Positions 8,116-17,213 of a DNA stretch of 64,000 bases are shown here, piece after piece. The stretch is from Vreelandella boliviensis LC1 (GTDB taxonomy: Bacteria > Pseudomonadota > Gammaproteobacteria > Pseudomonadales > Halomonadaceae). The notes beneath the pieces are model-generated. The model had not been told where the DNA came from. It saw only the letters and a program-made list of their open reading frames with translations, and searched no databases. Position 1 is the stretch's first letter. Each line of letters starts with the position of its first letter. The stretch spans positions 1,488,392 to 1,552,391 of the forward strand of contig NZ_JH393257.1 of assembly GCF_000236035.1 (NCBI RefSeq), given 5' to 3'. Position numbers and translations under genes: made by a program.

Positions 8116-10041
8116 TTATGGTAGTCGGGCGCGAATGGCGCGCTCGATACCTTCGATATCCAGTTGGCAGTCGGCAAGCAGCTGCGCAGGCGTGCCGTGC
8201 TCCACAAAGGCGTCCGGTAGGCCGAGGTTGAGCACTTCCACCTGAACGCCATCGGCGTGGAGCAGCTCATTTACGGCGCTACCTGCGCCACCGGCAATCA
8301 CGTTCTCTTCCAGTGTCACCAATAGTTCGTGCTCGTCGGCGGCGTGAAGCACCGCATCGCGATCCAGCGGCTTAATGGAGCGCATATTGATATGGGTGGC
8401 GTTGAGTCTTTCGGCGACTTCCGCTGCGGCGCTGTTGAGGCTGCCAAAGGCAAGTAGCGCGATACGCACGCCGTCATTGGCAGCATGGCGGCGCACTTCC
8501 GCTTTACCTATGGTTAACGGCTCAAGGTGCGTGGGTGTCTCCACGCCTGGGCCGGTGCCGCGGGGGTAGCGTACAGCGGCGGGGCCTGGGTGGTGGTAGG
8601 CGGCACTCAGCATGGCGCGGCACTCGGCTTCATCCGCAGGGGCTAGAATCACCATGCCGGGTACGCAGCGCAGAAAGGAGAGATCCATGCTGCCGTGGTG
8701 AGTAGGGCCGTCTTCGCCCACCAAGCCCGCGCGGTCAATCGCGAAGGTGACGTCCAGGTTTTGTACCGCGACGTCATGAATCAGTTGATCGTAGCCGCGT
8801 TGCAGAAAGGTCGAATAAATCGCCACTACCGGCTTCATGCCTTCGCAGGCCATGCCCGCCGCCAGCGTTACCGCGTGCTGTTCGGCAATCGCCACATCAA
8901 AATAGCGCTGCGGGTACTCTTTTGAGAAGCGAATCAGGTCGGAGCCTTCGCGCATGGCGGGTGTAATGCCCATCAGACGCGGATCGGTGGCCGCCATATC
9001 GCACAGCCAGTCGCCAAACACGTTGCAGTACTTTTGCTTGGCGGGTGGCGGGGTAACCACCGGTTTCTTGACCGTTGTAGCGTTGGCTAACGTGTCGGGT
9101 TTTTCCAGCTTGGTGATGGCGTGGTAGCCAATCTGATCCGCCTCTGCGGGCAGGAAACCTTTGCCTTTCACCGTTTTGATATGCAGAAACTGCGGGCCGT
9201 CGAGGTCGCGCAGGTTTTCAAGCGTATGGGTGAGCGCGTCGAGGTCGTGGCCATCAATCGGGCCAACGTAGTTAAAGCCCATCTCCTCAAACAGCGTGGC
9301 GGGGCTGACCATGCCTTTCATATGCTCTTCGGTGCGTCTTGCCAGCTCTAACGCGCCGGGCAGGTGCGAAAGCACTTTTTTGCTCTCTTCGCGTATTTTC
9401 AGGTAGGGCTTGCTGGAGAGCACTCGGGCAAGGTAGGTCGCCATGCCGCCGACGTTCTCGGAAATCGACATTTCGTTGTCGTTGAGAATCACCAGCAGGT
9501 TGGCATCTACGTGGCCTGCGTGGGCCAGGGCTTCAAAGGCCATGCCGGCGGTGAGCGCACCGTCGCCAATAATCGCGCAAACGCGGCGTTTATCACCCTG
9601 TGCCTTGGCGGCCAGTGCCATCCCCAGCGCCGCTGAAATCGATGTGCTGGAGTGACCCACACCGAAGGTGTCGTACTCGGATTCGGCGCGGCGGGGAAAG
9701 GCCGCCAAACCGCCGTGCTGGCGAATACTCAGCATCGTCTCGCGGCGGCCGGTAAGAATCTTATGCGGGTAAGCCTGGTGGCCAACGTCCCAGACCAAGC
9801 GGTCATGGGGCGTATTAAAAGCGTGGTGTAGGGCAACGCTCAACTCGACCACGCCGAGCCCGGCGCCAAAGTGACCGCCAGAGACGCCCACGCTATATAG
9901 TAGGTAGGCGCGTAGCTCATCGGCCAGTTGGTCGAGTTGCTTGGCATTCATGGCCCGCAGGGCGGCGGGGTGATCAAAAGTGTCAAGCAGCGGCGTCGTT
10001 GGGCGCTCGCGGGGTATTTGGTCGAACAGCTTCATGGGCAT
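8116..10041 (-). CDS. dxs: 1-Deoxy-D-xylulose-5-phosphate synthase
   Basis: 641 aa. Condenses pyruvate with glyceraldehyde-3-phosphate in the first step of the non-mevalonate isoprenoid pathway, using thiamine diphosphate and Mg. The ThDP motif runs from [16 protein letters not shown] to [10 protein letters not shown] (residues about 155-195). The transketolase pyrimidine-binding domain ([16 protein letters not shown]) and the C-terminal domain are complete. It lies 16 bp downstream of ispA, so precursor formation and chain elongation are coexpressed. Confidence 0.96.
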   Translation of the reverse strand: MPMKLFDQIPRERPTTPLLDTFDHPAALRAMNAKQLDQLADELRAYLLYSVGVSGGHFGAGLGVVELSVALHHAFNTPHDRLVWDVGHQAYPHKILTGRRETMLSIRQHGGLAAFPRRAESEYDTFGVGHSSTSISAALGMALAAKAQGDKRRVCAIIGDGALTAGMAFEALAHAGHVDANLLVILNDNEMSISENVGGMATYLARVLSSKPYLKIREESKKVLSHLPGALELARRTEEHMKGMVSPATLFEEMGFNYVGPIDGHDLDALTHTLENLRDLDGPQFLHIKTVKGKGFLPAEADQIGYHAITKLEKPDTLANATTVKKPVVTPPPAKQKYCNVFGDWLCDMAATDPRLMGITPAMREGSDLIRFSKEYPQRYFDVAIAEQHAVTLAAGMACEGMKPVVAIYSTFLQRGYDQLIHDVAVQNLDVTFAIDRAGLVGEDGPTHHGSMDLSFLRCVPGMVILAPADEAECRAMLSAAYHHPGPAAVRYPRGTGPGVETPTHLEPLTIGKAEVRRHAANDGVRIALLAFGSLNSAAAEVAERLNATHINMRSIKPLDRDAVLHAADEHELLVTLEENVIAGGAGSAVNELLHADGVQVEVLNLGLPDAFVEHGTPAQLLADCQLDIEGIERAIRARLP

Positions 10042-10057
10042 GTTTTCATAGACGTGT

Positions 10058-10951
10058 TTAGTGGTCGCGCTCGATCATATAGTGGGCTAAGTCGGCCAGC
10101 GGTGCGGCACGTTCGCCCAATGGGGCGAGCGCGGCAATGGCCTCGTCAATCAGGCTGTGCGCTTTGCGTTGAGCACCCTCTAACCCCAGCAGGCTGGGGT
10201 AGGTGGGCTTGGCTCGTGCGGCATCGGCGCCTGACGTTTTGCCTAGGGTAACGGTGTCTCCGGTTACATCCAGGATGTCGTCGTGAATCTGAAAGGCTAG
10301 ACCAATGGCGCGGGCGTAGCGAGTAAGCGCATTTAATCGGGGGTCGTCGTCGGCGACCGCGACCAAGCCACCCAGGCGCACGGCGGCGACAATCAGGGCG
10401 CCGGTTTTATGGGCGTGCATATGGGCCAGCGCGTCGACATCCGGATGGCCGCCAACGGCGTCTAAATCCAGCGCTTGCCCGGCCACCATGCCATCCCGGC
10501 CAGAGGCCGAAGCCAAGGTGTGCACTAAATGGCCCAGCCGGGGATGAGCCTTGCTGGCCAGTACTTCAAACGCCAGCGCCTGAAGGGCATCACCGGCGAG
10601 AATCGCGCTCGCTTCATCAAAGGCTTTATGCACCGTGAGCTGACCCCGGCGCAGGTCGTCGTCATCCATGGCCGGAAGGTCATCATGGATCAACGAGTAG
10701 GCGTGGATTAACTCAATGGCCGCGGCGGGGGCGTCCAGCGCCTCATCTTCTGCGCCCAACGCATGCCCCGCCATATATACCAACAGCGGGCGCAGGCGTT
10801 TACCACCCGCCAGCAGGCCGTGGCGCATAGCGGCTTCAAGCCGAGGCGCTACCGCTGGGCGGCTATCAAACAGCGCCGCTAGCGTGGCGTCTACACGGGC
10901 ATTGCTGGTCTGGCGCAGGGTGGCAAGCTGGCTAGGCTGCATGGCTACCAT
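10058..10951 (-). CDS. ispA: Farnesyl diphosphate synthase (short-chain polyprenyl synthase)
   Basis: 297 aa. Builds farnesyl diphosphate from IPP and DMAPP/GPP. The first Asp-rich motif is [14 protein letters not shown] and the second is [12 protein letters not shown]; both chelate the Mg-diphosphate. GGKRLRPLL marks the IPP site. The ATG at 10951 overlaps the 3' end of xseB by 7 bp, which implies coupled translation. Confidence 0.95.
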   Translation of the reverse strand: MVAMQPSQLATLRQTSNARVDATLAALFDSRPAVAPRLEAAMRHGLLAGGKRLRPLLVYMAGHALGAEDEALDAPAAAIELIHAYSLIHDDLPAMDDDDLRRGQLTVHKAFDEASAILAGDALQALAFEVLASKAHPRLGHLVHTLASASGRDGMVAGQALDLDAVGGHPDVDALAHMHAHKTGALIVAAVRLGGLVAVADDDPRLNALTRYARAIGLAFQIHDDILDVTGDTVTLGKTSGADAARAKPTYPSLLGLEGAQRKAHSLIDEAIAALAPLGERAAPLADLAHYMIERDH

Positions 10952-11235
10952 GGGGGCGTCTCCTTGCTCTCATCCTCGGCCGCATCCTTGGGGTCGTCGT
11001 GGCCAGAGAAGGGCGCTACGTTTAAACGCCCTTCACTGTCTTCACTGAGTGCCCGCACCTTCAGTTCGGCGCTATCCAGGCGCTGCTGGGCATCGCGGGT
11101 TAGCCGCACGCCCTGCTCGAACGCGGTCAGTGCATCTTCCAATGAGAGCTCGCCTGACTCAAGACGTTCAACGATGGATTCGAGTTGCTCAACCGTCGCG
11201 GCAAAGTCCTGCGGGGGTGGTGTCGTGTCGCTCAT
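10945..11235 (-). CDS. xseB: Exodeoxyribonuclease VII small subunit
   Basis: 96 aa. I choose the ATG at 11235, giving [19 protein letters not shown], because the family begins just before the FE/AxxxxxLExIVxxLE helix; an upstream in-frame ATG would add 45 atypical residues. The sequence [19 protein letters not shown] followed by [19 protein letters not shown] is the full XseB domain. It forms the helical arms of ExoVII with XseA, which is encoded elsewhere. The acidic C-terminal tail ([18 protein letters not shown]) is longer than in E. coli. First gene of the ispA-dxs operon, the usual gammaproteobacterial order. Confidence 0.93.
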   Translation of the reverse strand: MSDTTPPPQDFAATVEQLESIVERLESGELSLEDALTAFEQGVRLTRDAQQRLDSAELKVRALSEDSEGRLNVAPFSGHDDPKDAAEDESKETPPW

Positions 11236-11483
11236 TGGGGTATGCCTGCAAACCGGTATGTTTTTAAATAAGCTAAAATAGGCCCACAGTATACACCGAG
11301 GCTGGGGGGCGGCGTCTGCCCTCTTCAATACAGCGTGTTGCGCGACTTGCGGTTCATTCATCGTCAGCACGCAGACTTTTCATCATTCACACCCGGCCTG
11401 AACGACGTAGGCTGTGCTACGATATGCGCCTCCCGTGAACCGATACACGGCGCATGCCGCCGACCATAGAGGTTGATTCAGCC

Positions 11484-12728
11484 ATGGCCAAAACGTCCCT
11501 GGACAAGAGCAAGATCAAGATCCTGCTACTCGAGGGCGTCCACCAGAGTGCGGTGGACAATTTTCACACGTCAGGGTACGCCAATATTGAGCACCTGCCG
11601 ACCTCTCTTGATGAGGATGCGCTGATCGAAAAGATCCGCGATGTTCACTTCATCGGTATTCGTTCCCGCACCCAGCTGACTGAGCGCGTGTTCGAGGCGG
11701 CGGAGAAGCTGGTTGGCGTTGGCTGTTTCTGTATCGGCACCAATCAGGTCGATTTAACCGCTGCCCTTACTCGCGGTATCGCGGTATTTAACGCCCCGTA
11801 CTCCAATACCCGTTCGGTGGCCGAGCTGGTGCTGGCAGAAGCGATTATGCTGCTGCGCGGTATCCCAGAGAAAAACGCCCGTGCCCATCAGGGCGGCTGG
11901 CTGAAGTCCGCGAAGAACTCCCATGAAGCGCGAGGAAAAACGCTGGGTATCGTTGGCTACGGCAGCATCGGTGCGCAGCTCTCTGTGCTGGCCGAATCGC
12001 TGGGCTTTAACGTCATTTACTATGATGTCATCGCCAAGCTGGGCATGGGCAATGCAAACCAGGTGGCAAGCCTTGAAGAGCTGCTGGGCCGTTCCGATGT
12101 GGTCAGCCTGCACGTGCCTGACCTTGCCTCAACCCGCTGGATGATCGGCGCGAAAGAGATTGCCGCTATGAAGCCGGGCGCGATCTTTATCAATGCCTCC
12201 CGCGGTAGCGTCGTTGAAATCGAACCGCTGGCCGAAGCGCTTAAAGCAGGTAATCTCAACGGCGCGGCTGTTGACGTCTTCCCGGTAGAGCCGAAAGGCA
12301 ACGACGAAGAGTTTGAAAGTCCGCTACGCGGTCTGGAGAACGTGATTCTGACCCCGCATATCGGTGGCTCTACCCTGGAAGCCCAGGAGAACATCGGTAT
12401 TGAAGTGTCAGAAAAACTGATCACTTACTCCGATAACGGTACCACAGTGACCTCGGTCAACTTCCCCGAGGTGGCGCTGCCCGCTCACCCGGACAAGCAC
12501 CGTTTGCTGCATATTCACGACAACGTACCGGGCGTGCTGTCGCAGATCAACCGGGTACTGTCTGAAAACGGCATCAACATCTCCGGCCAGTATCTGCAGA
12601 CTAATGAGAAAGTCGGCTATGTGGTCATCGATGTAGATAAAGCCTACGGCCCTCAGGCGCTGGAAGCGTTGAAGCAAGTGGATCATACGCTGAAAATTCG
12701 TGCGCTCTACTCGGCGCATAATAGCTAA
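11484..12728 (+). CDS. serA: D-3-phosphoglycerate dehydrogenase
   Basis: 414 aa from the ATG at 11484 (MAKTSLDKSKIK), close to the E. coli length; an in-frame ATG 30 bp upstream is less likely. Oxidises 3-phosphoglycerate to 3-phosphohydroxypyruvate with NAD, committing carbon to serine. The NAD-binding GIVGYGSIGAQLSVLAESLG, the catalytic Arg/Glu/His blocks (NASRGSVVEIEPL; ILTPHIGGSTLEAQ) and a C-terminal ACT domain (HIHDNVPGVLSQINRVL onward) are present, so feedback control by serine is expected. Monocistronic, with a strong terminator behind it. Confidence 0.96.
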   Translation: MAKTSLDKSKIKILLLEGVHQSAVDNFHTSGYANIEHLPTSLDEDALIEKIRDVHFIGIRSRTQLTERVFEAAEKLVGVGCFCIGTNQVDLTAALTRGIAVFNAPYSNTRSVAELVLAEAIMLLRGIPEKNARAHQGGWLKSAKNSHEARGKTLGIVGYGSIGAQLSVLAESLGFNVIYYDVIAKLGMGNANQVASLEELLGRSDVVSLHVPDLASTRWMIGAKEIAAMKPGAIFINASRGSVVEIEPLAEALKAGNLNGAAVDVFPVEPKGNDEEFESPLRGLENVILTPHIGGSTLEAQENIGIEVSEKLITYSDNGTTVTSVNFPEVALPAHPDKHRLLHIHDNVPGVLSQINRVLSENGINISGQYLQTNEKVGYVVIDVDKAYGPQALEALKQVDHTLKIRALYSAHNS

Positions 12729-12752
12729 AACGCCGTTAGCCAAAAAGGCGGT

Positions 12753-12788
12753 AAAAAAACGGCGCCTCTTAGGAGGCGCCGTTTTAGT
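12753..12788. terminator. Bidirectional intrinsic terminator between serA and pirin
   Basis: A perfect 13-bp stem (AAAACGGCGCCTC at 12756-12768 with GAGGCGCCGTTTT at 12773-12785) with a TTAG loop is flanked by A and T runs. It can therefore terminate both serA (plus) and the convergent pirin gene (minus). Confidence 0.9.
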
Positions 12789-12800
12789 TGGTGTCGGTAA

Positions 12801-13490
12801 TCAAGCAAGGTCAAACAACAACACTTCGCCCGCTGCTTTCCCCGTCAGATTGATCGACTCCTCCGGCTGAAACGCCGCGGCGTCACCTGCGCTCAACGTC
12901 TCGCCGTTAACGTCCATTTCGCCATTCACTACATGCAGCCAAGCGTAGCGCGAAGGGGGAGGTGCTACCTGTTCGCCCGCGCTAAACAGGCCCGAGTATA
13001 GGTTTAGGTCTTGATTAATACTCACCGACCCATCGTGCCCTTCTTGAGAAGCCACTAGGCGCCACTGCCCTTGACGCTCGACGGTAGGAAAGGCTTTCTG
13101 CTCGTAGCTGGGTTTAATGCCGAGCTGCTTGGGTTCAATCCAAATCTGTAAAAAGTGCAGCTCGTTCTGCTTGGAGTGGTTGAACTCGCTATGCAGCACG
13201 CCAGTGCCCGCTGACATGCGCTGCACGTCGCCAGGGCGCATCACCTCGCCGTTGCCCATGTTGTCTTTGTGCTCCATCTCACCTTCCAGTACGTAGGAGA
13301 TAATCTCCATATTCCGGTGGGGGTGGGCGCCAAAGCCATGGCCGCCAGCTACGCGGTCTTCATTGATCACGCGCAGGGCGCGAAACCCCATATGGTTGCG
13401 GTCAACGTAATTGGCGAACGAAAACGTATGGAATGAGCGTAGCCAGCCATGGTCGGCGTAGCCGCGCTCGTTTGAACGACGAATAATCAT
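12801..13490 (-). CDS. Pirin family protein (YhhW-like cupin)
   Basis: 229 aa from the ATG at 13490 (MIIRRSNERG), chosen because GGAG lies 8 bp upstream; a longer frame adds 13 residues with no ribosome site. Two cupin barrels are visible. The metal-binding residues are in GFGAHPHRNMEIISYVLEGEMEHKD (His-His-His-Glu), as in YhhW, which has quercetinase activity. The physiological substrate is unknown. Single gene, convergent with serA. Confidence 0.88.
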   Translation of the reverse strand: MIIRRSNERGYADHGWLRSFHTFSFANYVDRNHMGFRALRVINEDRVAGGHGFGAHPHRNMEIISYVLEGEMEHKDNMGNGEVMRPGDVQRMSAGTGVLHSEFNHSKQNELHFLQIWIEPKQLGIKPSYEQKAFPTVERQGQWRLVASQEGHDGSVSINQDLNLYSGLFSAGEQVAPPPSRYAWLHVVNGEMDVNGETLSAGDAAAFQPEESINLTGKAAGEVLLFDLA

Positions 13491-13701
13491 GCTGTGCTCC
13501 GCAGGTTGCGTGAGGTTGAATAATGACAATATACAGCCTTGCTGACGCCGGGTGGGGTGAAGCTTTCAGCACGATACTGTCGAATAAATCGATGTATTAA
13601 ATGTGATTGCCAGCGCTAAACTTTTGGTTAGCTTTCGAGTAGAATCGCGGCCTCTTTTAACCCGGTCCGCCCTTTGCGAGGGCGACTACCAGGAGCTTTG
13701 C

Positions 13702-14664
13702 ATGCCTGTATCCAACACGGTATCAACCCCAATGCCGCCCATTGTGGTCGCGGCGCTGTATAAGTTTGTCACCCTGGACGACTTTGAAGCGCTGCGCGAG
13801 CCGCTGCGCCAAACCATGCTCGATAGCGATGTAAAGGGCACGTTGCTGCTTGCCAAAGAGGGCATTAACGGCACGGTGGCGGGCAGCCGTGAAGGTATCG
13901 ACGCGCTGCTTACCTGGCTGACCGCTGATCCTCGTTTGGCGGATATTGACCATAAAGAGTCTTACTGCGACGAGACGCCGTTCTACCGCACCAAGGTCAA
14001 ACTCAAGAAAGAGATCGTCACCCTCGGCGTGCCCGATATCGACCCTAACGACACCGTAGGTACCTACGTCGAGCCGGAAAACTGGAACGCCATCATCGCC
14101 GACCCGGAAGTGCTGGTGATCGATACCCGCAACGATTACGAAGTGGCCATTGGCAGCTTCGAGCGGGCGATCGATCCTAAAACCACCACGTTTCGTGAAT
14201 TTCCCGAGTACGTGCGCGAGCACTACGACCCGGAAAAACACAAGAAGGTAGCGATGTTCTGCACCGGCGGCATCCGCTGCGAAAAAGCCTCCAGCTTTAT
14301 GCTTAAAGAGGGCTTTGACGAGGTCTACCACCTGAAAGGCGGTGTGCTGAACTACCTGGAAAAGGTCCCGGAAGAGCAGTCGCTATGGAAAGGCGAGTGT
14401 TTTGTGTTCGATAACCGGGTCACCGTTCGCCACGACTTGAGCAAAGGCGAGTTCGAACAGTGCCACGCCTGCCGCATGCCGATCTCTGCCGACGATATGC
14501 AGTCTTCAGCCTATGAGCCGGGGATCAGCTGCCCGCACTGCATCGATTCATTGCCGGAGAAGACCCGCGCCGCCGCCCGCGAACGCCAGCGCCAAATTGA
14601 TCTAGCCAAACAGCGCGGCGAGCCGCACCCCTTAGGGCGTGATACCCGCAAAATGAAAAAATGA
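13702..14664 (+). CDS. trhO: tRNA U34 hydroxylase TrhO (rhodanese-domain, YceA family)
   Basis: 320 aa from the ATG at 13702 with AGGAG seven bases upstream. TrhO makes 5-hydroxyuridine at tRNA position 34 using oxygen. An N-terminal acylphosphatase-like domain ([17 protein letters not shown]) is followed by a rhodanese domain whose reactive Cys is C187 in [17 protein letters not shown]. The Cys-rich C-terminus (QCHACRMPI and SCPHC) could bind zinc. The conserved ending GEPHPLGRD is present. Confidence 0.93.
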   Translation: MPVSNTVSTPMPPIVVAALYKFVTLDDFEALREPLRQTMLDSDVKGTLLLAKEGINGTVAGSREGIDALLTWLTADPRLADIDHKESYCDETPFYRTKVKLKKEIVTLGVPDIDPNDTVGTYVEPENWNAIIADPEVLVIDTRNDYEVAIGSFERAIDPKTTTFREFPEYVREHYDPEKHKKVAMFCTGGIRCEKASSFMLKEGFDEVYHLKGGVLNYLEKVPEEQSLWKGECFVFDNRVTVRHDLSKGEFEQCHACRMPISADDMQSSAYEPGISCPHCIDSLPEKTRAAARERQRQIDLAKQRGEPHPLGRDTRKMKK

Positions 14665-14749
14665 GGTAGTGCTTTGCACGCAGGCTCTATACGCAAGCCT
14701 TGTGCGCTAGACTGATGGGCAATGTGTTACTCAAATTCAGGAGTTCACC

Positions 14750-15556
14750 ATGCCCATCGCCTCTGACGACCTCTCTTCAACGACCCCTCTCTTGCAACGC
14801 CTTGACCAGCAAGGCGTAACAACGCTGACGATGAGCACACCGCAGCGCTTTAATGCGCTCTCGGAAGCCATGCTACAAGCCCTTCACGATGCGTTAACCG
14901 AGATTGGCGACGATAACAGCGTGCGCTGCGTGGTCATTGCTGCCGAAGGCAAAGCCTTCTGCGCCGGGCATGATCTGAAACAGATGCGCGCCAACGCCAA
15001 TAAAGCCTACTACCAAGCACTGTTTGCCCGCTGTAGCGAAGTGATGCAGGCCATTGAGCACTTGCCGGTGCCGGTGATTGCCAAAGTGCAGGGCATCGCC
15101 ACTGCCGCGGGCTGTCAACTGGTGGCGAGCTGTGACTTGGCCGTAGCAGCGCGCAGTGCCCGATTCGCTGTTTCAGGCATCAACGTGGGTTTGTTTTGCT
15201 CCACGCCGGCGGTGGCGCTGTCGCGTAACGTTGCCAGAAAGCGCGCCATGGAAATGCTGCTGACCGGCGAATTTATCAGCGCTGATCAGGCCGCCGAGTG
15301 GGGCTTGATTAACCGTGTGGCAGAGGATGATGCGCTGGATGAGGCAACTAAACAGCTGACGGCCAGTATCTGCGCTAAAAGCGCCGTTGCGGTGCGCACC
15401 GGAAAAGCCATGTTTGCCCGCCAGCTTGCCATGCCGCTCGATGAAGCCTACGCCTTTGCCGGGGAAACCATGGCCTGCAATATGCTGGCTGAGGATGTGG
15501 GTGAGGGGATCGATGCGTTTATCGCCAAGCGGCCACCGCACTGGCGGCATTGCTGA
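14750..15556 (+). CDS. Enoyl-CoA hydratase/isomerase family protein
   Basis: 268 aa with a complete crotonase fold. The oxyanion-hole segments are GKAFCAGHDLKQM (residues about 66-78) and KVQGIATAAGCQLVASCDLAVA; the second catalytic region is SADQAAEWGLINRV. It should act on an acyl-CoA double bond in fatty-acid, carnitine-like or aromatic catabolism, but no neighbouring CoA ligase or dehydrogenase fixes the substrate. ATG at 14750 with CAGGAG upstream. The second catalytic Glu is not obvious (INVGLFCSTPAVAL), so decarboxylase or isomerase activity is possible. Confidence 0.85.
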   Translation: MPIASDDLSSTTPLLQRLDQQGVTTLTMSTPQRFNALSEAMLQALHDALTEIGDDNSVRCVVIAAEGKAFCAGHDLKQMRANANKAYYQALFARCSEVMQAIEHLPVPVIAKVQGIATAAGCQLVASCDLAVAARSARFAVSGINVGLFCSTPAVALSRNVARKRAMEMLLTGEFISADQAAEWGLINRVAEDDALDEATKQLTASICAKSAVAVRTGKAMFARQLAMPLDEAYAFAGETMACNMLAEDVGEGIDAFIAKRPPHWRHC

Positions 15557-15559
15557 GGT

Positions 15560-15601
15560 GCTATCGCTGACAAGCCATCGCTGACGAGCCATCGCTGAAT
15601 G
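15560..15601. repeat. Three tandem 14-bp repeats
   Basis: GCTATCGCTGACAA, GCCATCGCTGACGA and GCCATCGCTGAATG lie head-to-tail immediately after the enoyl-CoA hydratase stop. No function is evident; they resemble a slippage product. Confidence 0.8.
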
Positions 15602-15726
15602 AATGGAATTCGTTTCCGTAAACGCGACAATCGCCCTGTTGACACGTTATCCTGACGCCCTTTGTATTTTCAGGGAAGGCTCCGTCAGCAAGGTCGCTTT
15701 TAGTAAGTAGGCGCGCTTTTGTGAGT

Positions 15727-15766
15727 GTCTTTTTAGGAGCGTCTTTTAGGAGCGCCTTTTAGGAGA
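15727..15766 (+). repeat. Three tandem copies of a Shine-Dalgarno-bearing unit before the IclR gene
   Basis: The unit G(T/C)CTTTTAGGAG is repeated at 15727-15740, 15741-15753 and 15754-15766, each copy carrying AGGAG. The last AGGAG (15761-15765) is 8 bp before the GTG start at 15774 and is the one expected to work; the two upstream copies are surplus ribosome sites. Confidence 0.8.
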
Positions 15767-15773
15767 AAGCCAG

Positions 15774-16595
15774 GTGAGTGAAGCCAAACGCAGGACGGTC
15801 GGTCGTCCGGCGAGTACCGCCAAAGCCAGCGGAGGCCATAGCCAGTCGCTGGTACGTGGCTTAACGCTGCTGGAACATCTCGCAGCCAGCCCGCTTGGGT
15901 TAGCCCTTTCAGAAGTGGCAGAGATGGCCGAATTGGCACCCTCTACCACCCACCGCTTGCTACAAGCCTTACAGAGCCAGGGTTTTGTGACCCAGGAGAA
16001 CGAGCAAGGCCTGTGGCGAATTGATGTCAAAACCTTCCGTATCGGCAATAGCTTTCTTGAAGCCCGCGACGTAGTGGCCACAAGCCGGCCCTTTCTGCGC
16101 CGTTTAACTGCGGAAACCGGTGAGACCGCTAATTTGGGCATTCGCGATGGGGCGACCGCGGTGTTTCTCGCTCAGCACGAATCCCCGCAGATGATGCGCA
16201 TGATCACTCGCCTAGGCTCCCGCGCGCCGCTGCACGCCTCCGGGGTGGGTAAAGCGCTGCTGGCATGGATGCCCGATGATGAGCGCGCCCAATTACTGGA
16301 TGGTCGCGAGCTGGCAAGAGTGACCGCGAATACGCTGTATCAGCCCGACACCTTACATGTGGAAACGGGGCAAATTCGTGCCCAAGGCTTTGCCTGCGAC
16401 CGTGAAGAGCATGCCGTTGGCCTGCACTGCGTGGCTGCCTGTGTGTTTGATGAGCACAGCTCGCCGCTGGCAGCGATTTCGGTTTCAGGCCCGGTGGCGC
16501 GAATCCCTGAAGCTCGCTTACTCACTCTGGGTGCGCTGGTTCGCCAAACGGCCGATGAGATAACCCAGCAGTTGGGTGGGCAGGTGCCACGTTAA
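15774..16595 (+). CDS. IclR family transcriptional regulator
   Basis: 273 aa from a GTG at 15774. An N-terminal winged helix-turn-helix (SQSLVRGLTLLEHLAASPLGLALSEVAEMAELAPSTTHRLLQ, split here only by description) covers residues about 25-85. A GAF-like effector domain follows (PQMMRMITRLGSRAPLHASGVGKALLAWM, and CVAACVFDEHSSPLAAISVSG). Such proteins control catabolic operons; the effector and target cannot be read here. The neighbouring enoyl-CoA hydratase is a plausible target. Its leader has an odd triple ribosome-site repeat. Confidence 0.9.
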   Translation: MSEAKRRTVGRPASTAKASGGHSQSLVRGLTLLEHLAASPLGLALSEVAEMAELAPSTTHRLLQALQSQGFVTQENEQGLWRIDVKTFRIGNSFLEARDVVATSRPFLRRLTAETGETANLGIRDGATAVFLAQHESPQMMRMITRLGSRAPLHASGVGKALLAWMPDDERAQLLDGRELARVTANTLYQPDTLHVETGQIRAQGFACDREEHAVGLHCVAACVFDEHSSPLAAISVSGPVARIPEARLLTLGALVRQTADEITQQLGGQVPR

Positions 16596-16623
16596 CGTGG
16601 GCCGCTAAGGTCATGGCAAAACC

Positions 16624-17055
16624 ATGCTAAGCCTGTTTTTTGTCGCCCTGGTCAGCGCAACGCTGCTTCCCGGTGGGTCGGAAGTGTGGCTAGCGCGACT
16701 GTGGTGTCTCGGCGAGCCGCCGCTGGGGCTATGGTTGGTGGCCACGGCGGGCAACACCCTGGGTAGCATGATCAACGTAGCGATGGGGCGCTATGCGCGT
16801 CGGTTTCAGGATCGCCGCTGGTTTCCTGCATCGCCGCGCAGTTTGGCGCGCGCTGAGGGGTGGTATCACCGCTTTGGTGAGCTGAGTCTGCTGATTTCCT
16901 GGGCGCCGATTATTGGTGACCCCCTCACTGTGCTAGCCGGTGTGTTTCGGCTGCCCTGGTGGCGGGCGCTAGCGTGGATTGTGGTCGCTAAAGGAACGCG
17001 TTACGCCTTGGTTTTACTGCTGGCACAGCAGTGGCTAGAGCCGCTGTGCCAGTGA
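16624..17055 (+). CDS. YqaA family membrane protein (DedA/VTT-like)
   Basis: 143 aa with about four hydrophobic segments. It starts LFFVALVSATLLPGGSEVWL, followed by TAGNTLGSMINVAMGRY and SWAPIIGDPLTVLAGVFRLPWWRAL, the conserved E-G-G-P pattern of the YqaA branch of SNARE-associated/DedA proteins. Related proteins are lipid scramblases or flippases; the role here is not established. The ATG at 16624 is 28 bp after the IclR stop. Confidence 0.85.
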   Translation: MLSLFFVALVSATLLPGGSEVWLARLWCLGEPPLGLWLVATAGNTLGSMINVAMGRYARRFQDRRWFPASPRSLARAEGWYHRFGELSLLISWAPIIGDPLTVLAGVFRLPWWRALAWIVVAKGTRYALVLLLAQQWLEPLCQ

Positions 17056-17213
17056 AACGTCTTATTAATCAAGTCATGTTGACCTGTACAACTTTTTAAC
17101 AAGCTGTGCAGGCAGTGTAGAGTGTAAGCAACATCAGTTGCCTAACGGTAGCTTGCGTAAAACCAGGCAGCCGTTAGATTGAACGCAACACTCACCCAAA
17201 AGGAGGTTTAGGT

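Noticed and set aside
13723..14331. 202-aa minus-strand open frame over trhO
   Set aside because: It is antisense to a complete, well-conserved trhO and has no ribosome site or recognisable domain.
15560..15601. Operator function for the 14-bp repeats after the enoyl-CoA hydratase
   Set aside because: They lie about 170 bp before the IclR start and directly after the hydratase stop, with no symmetry; recorded as a repeat only.
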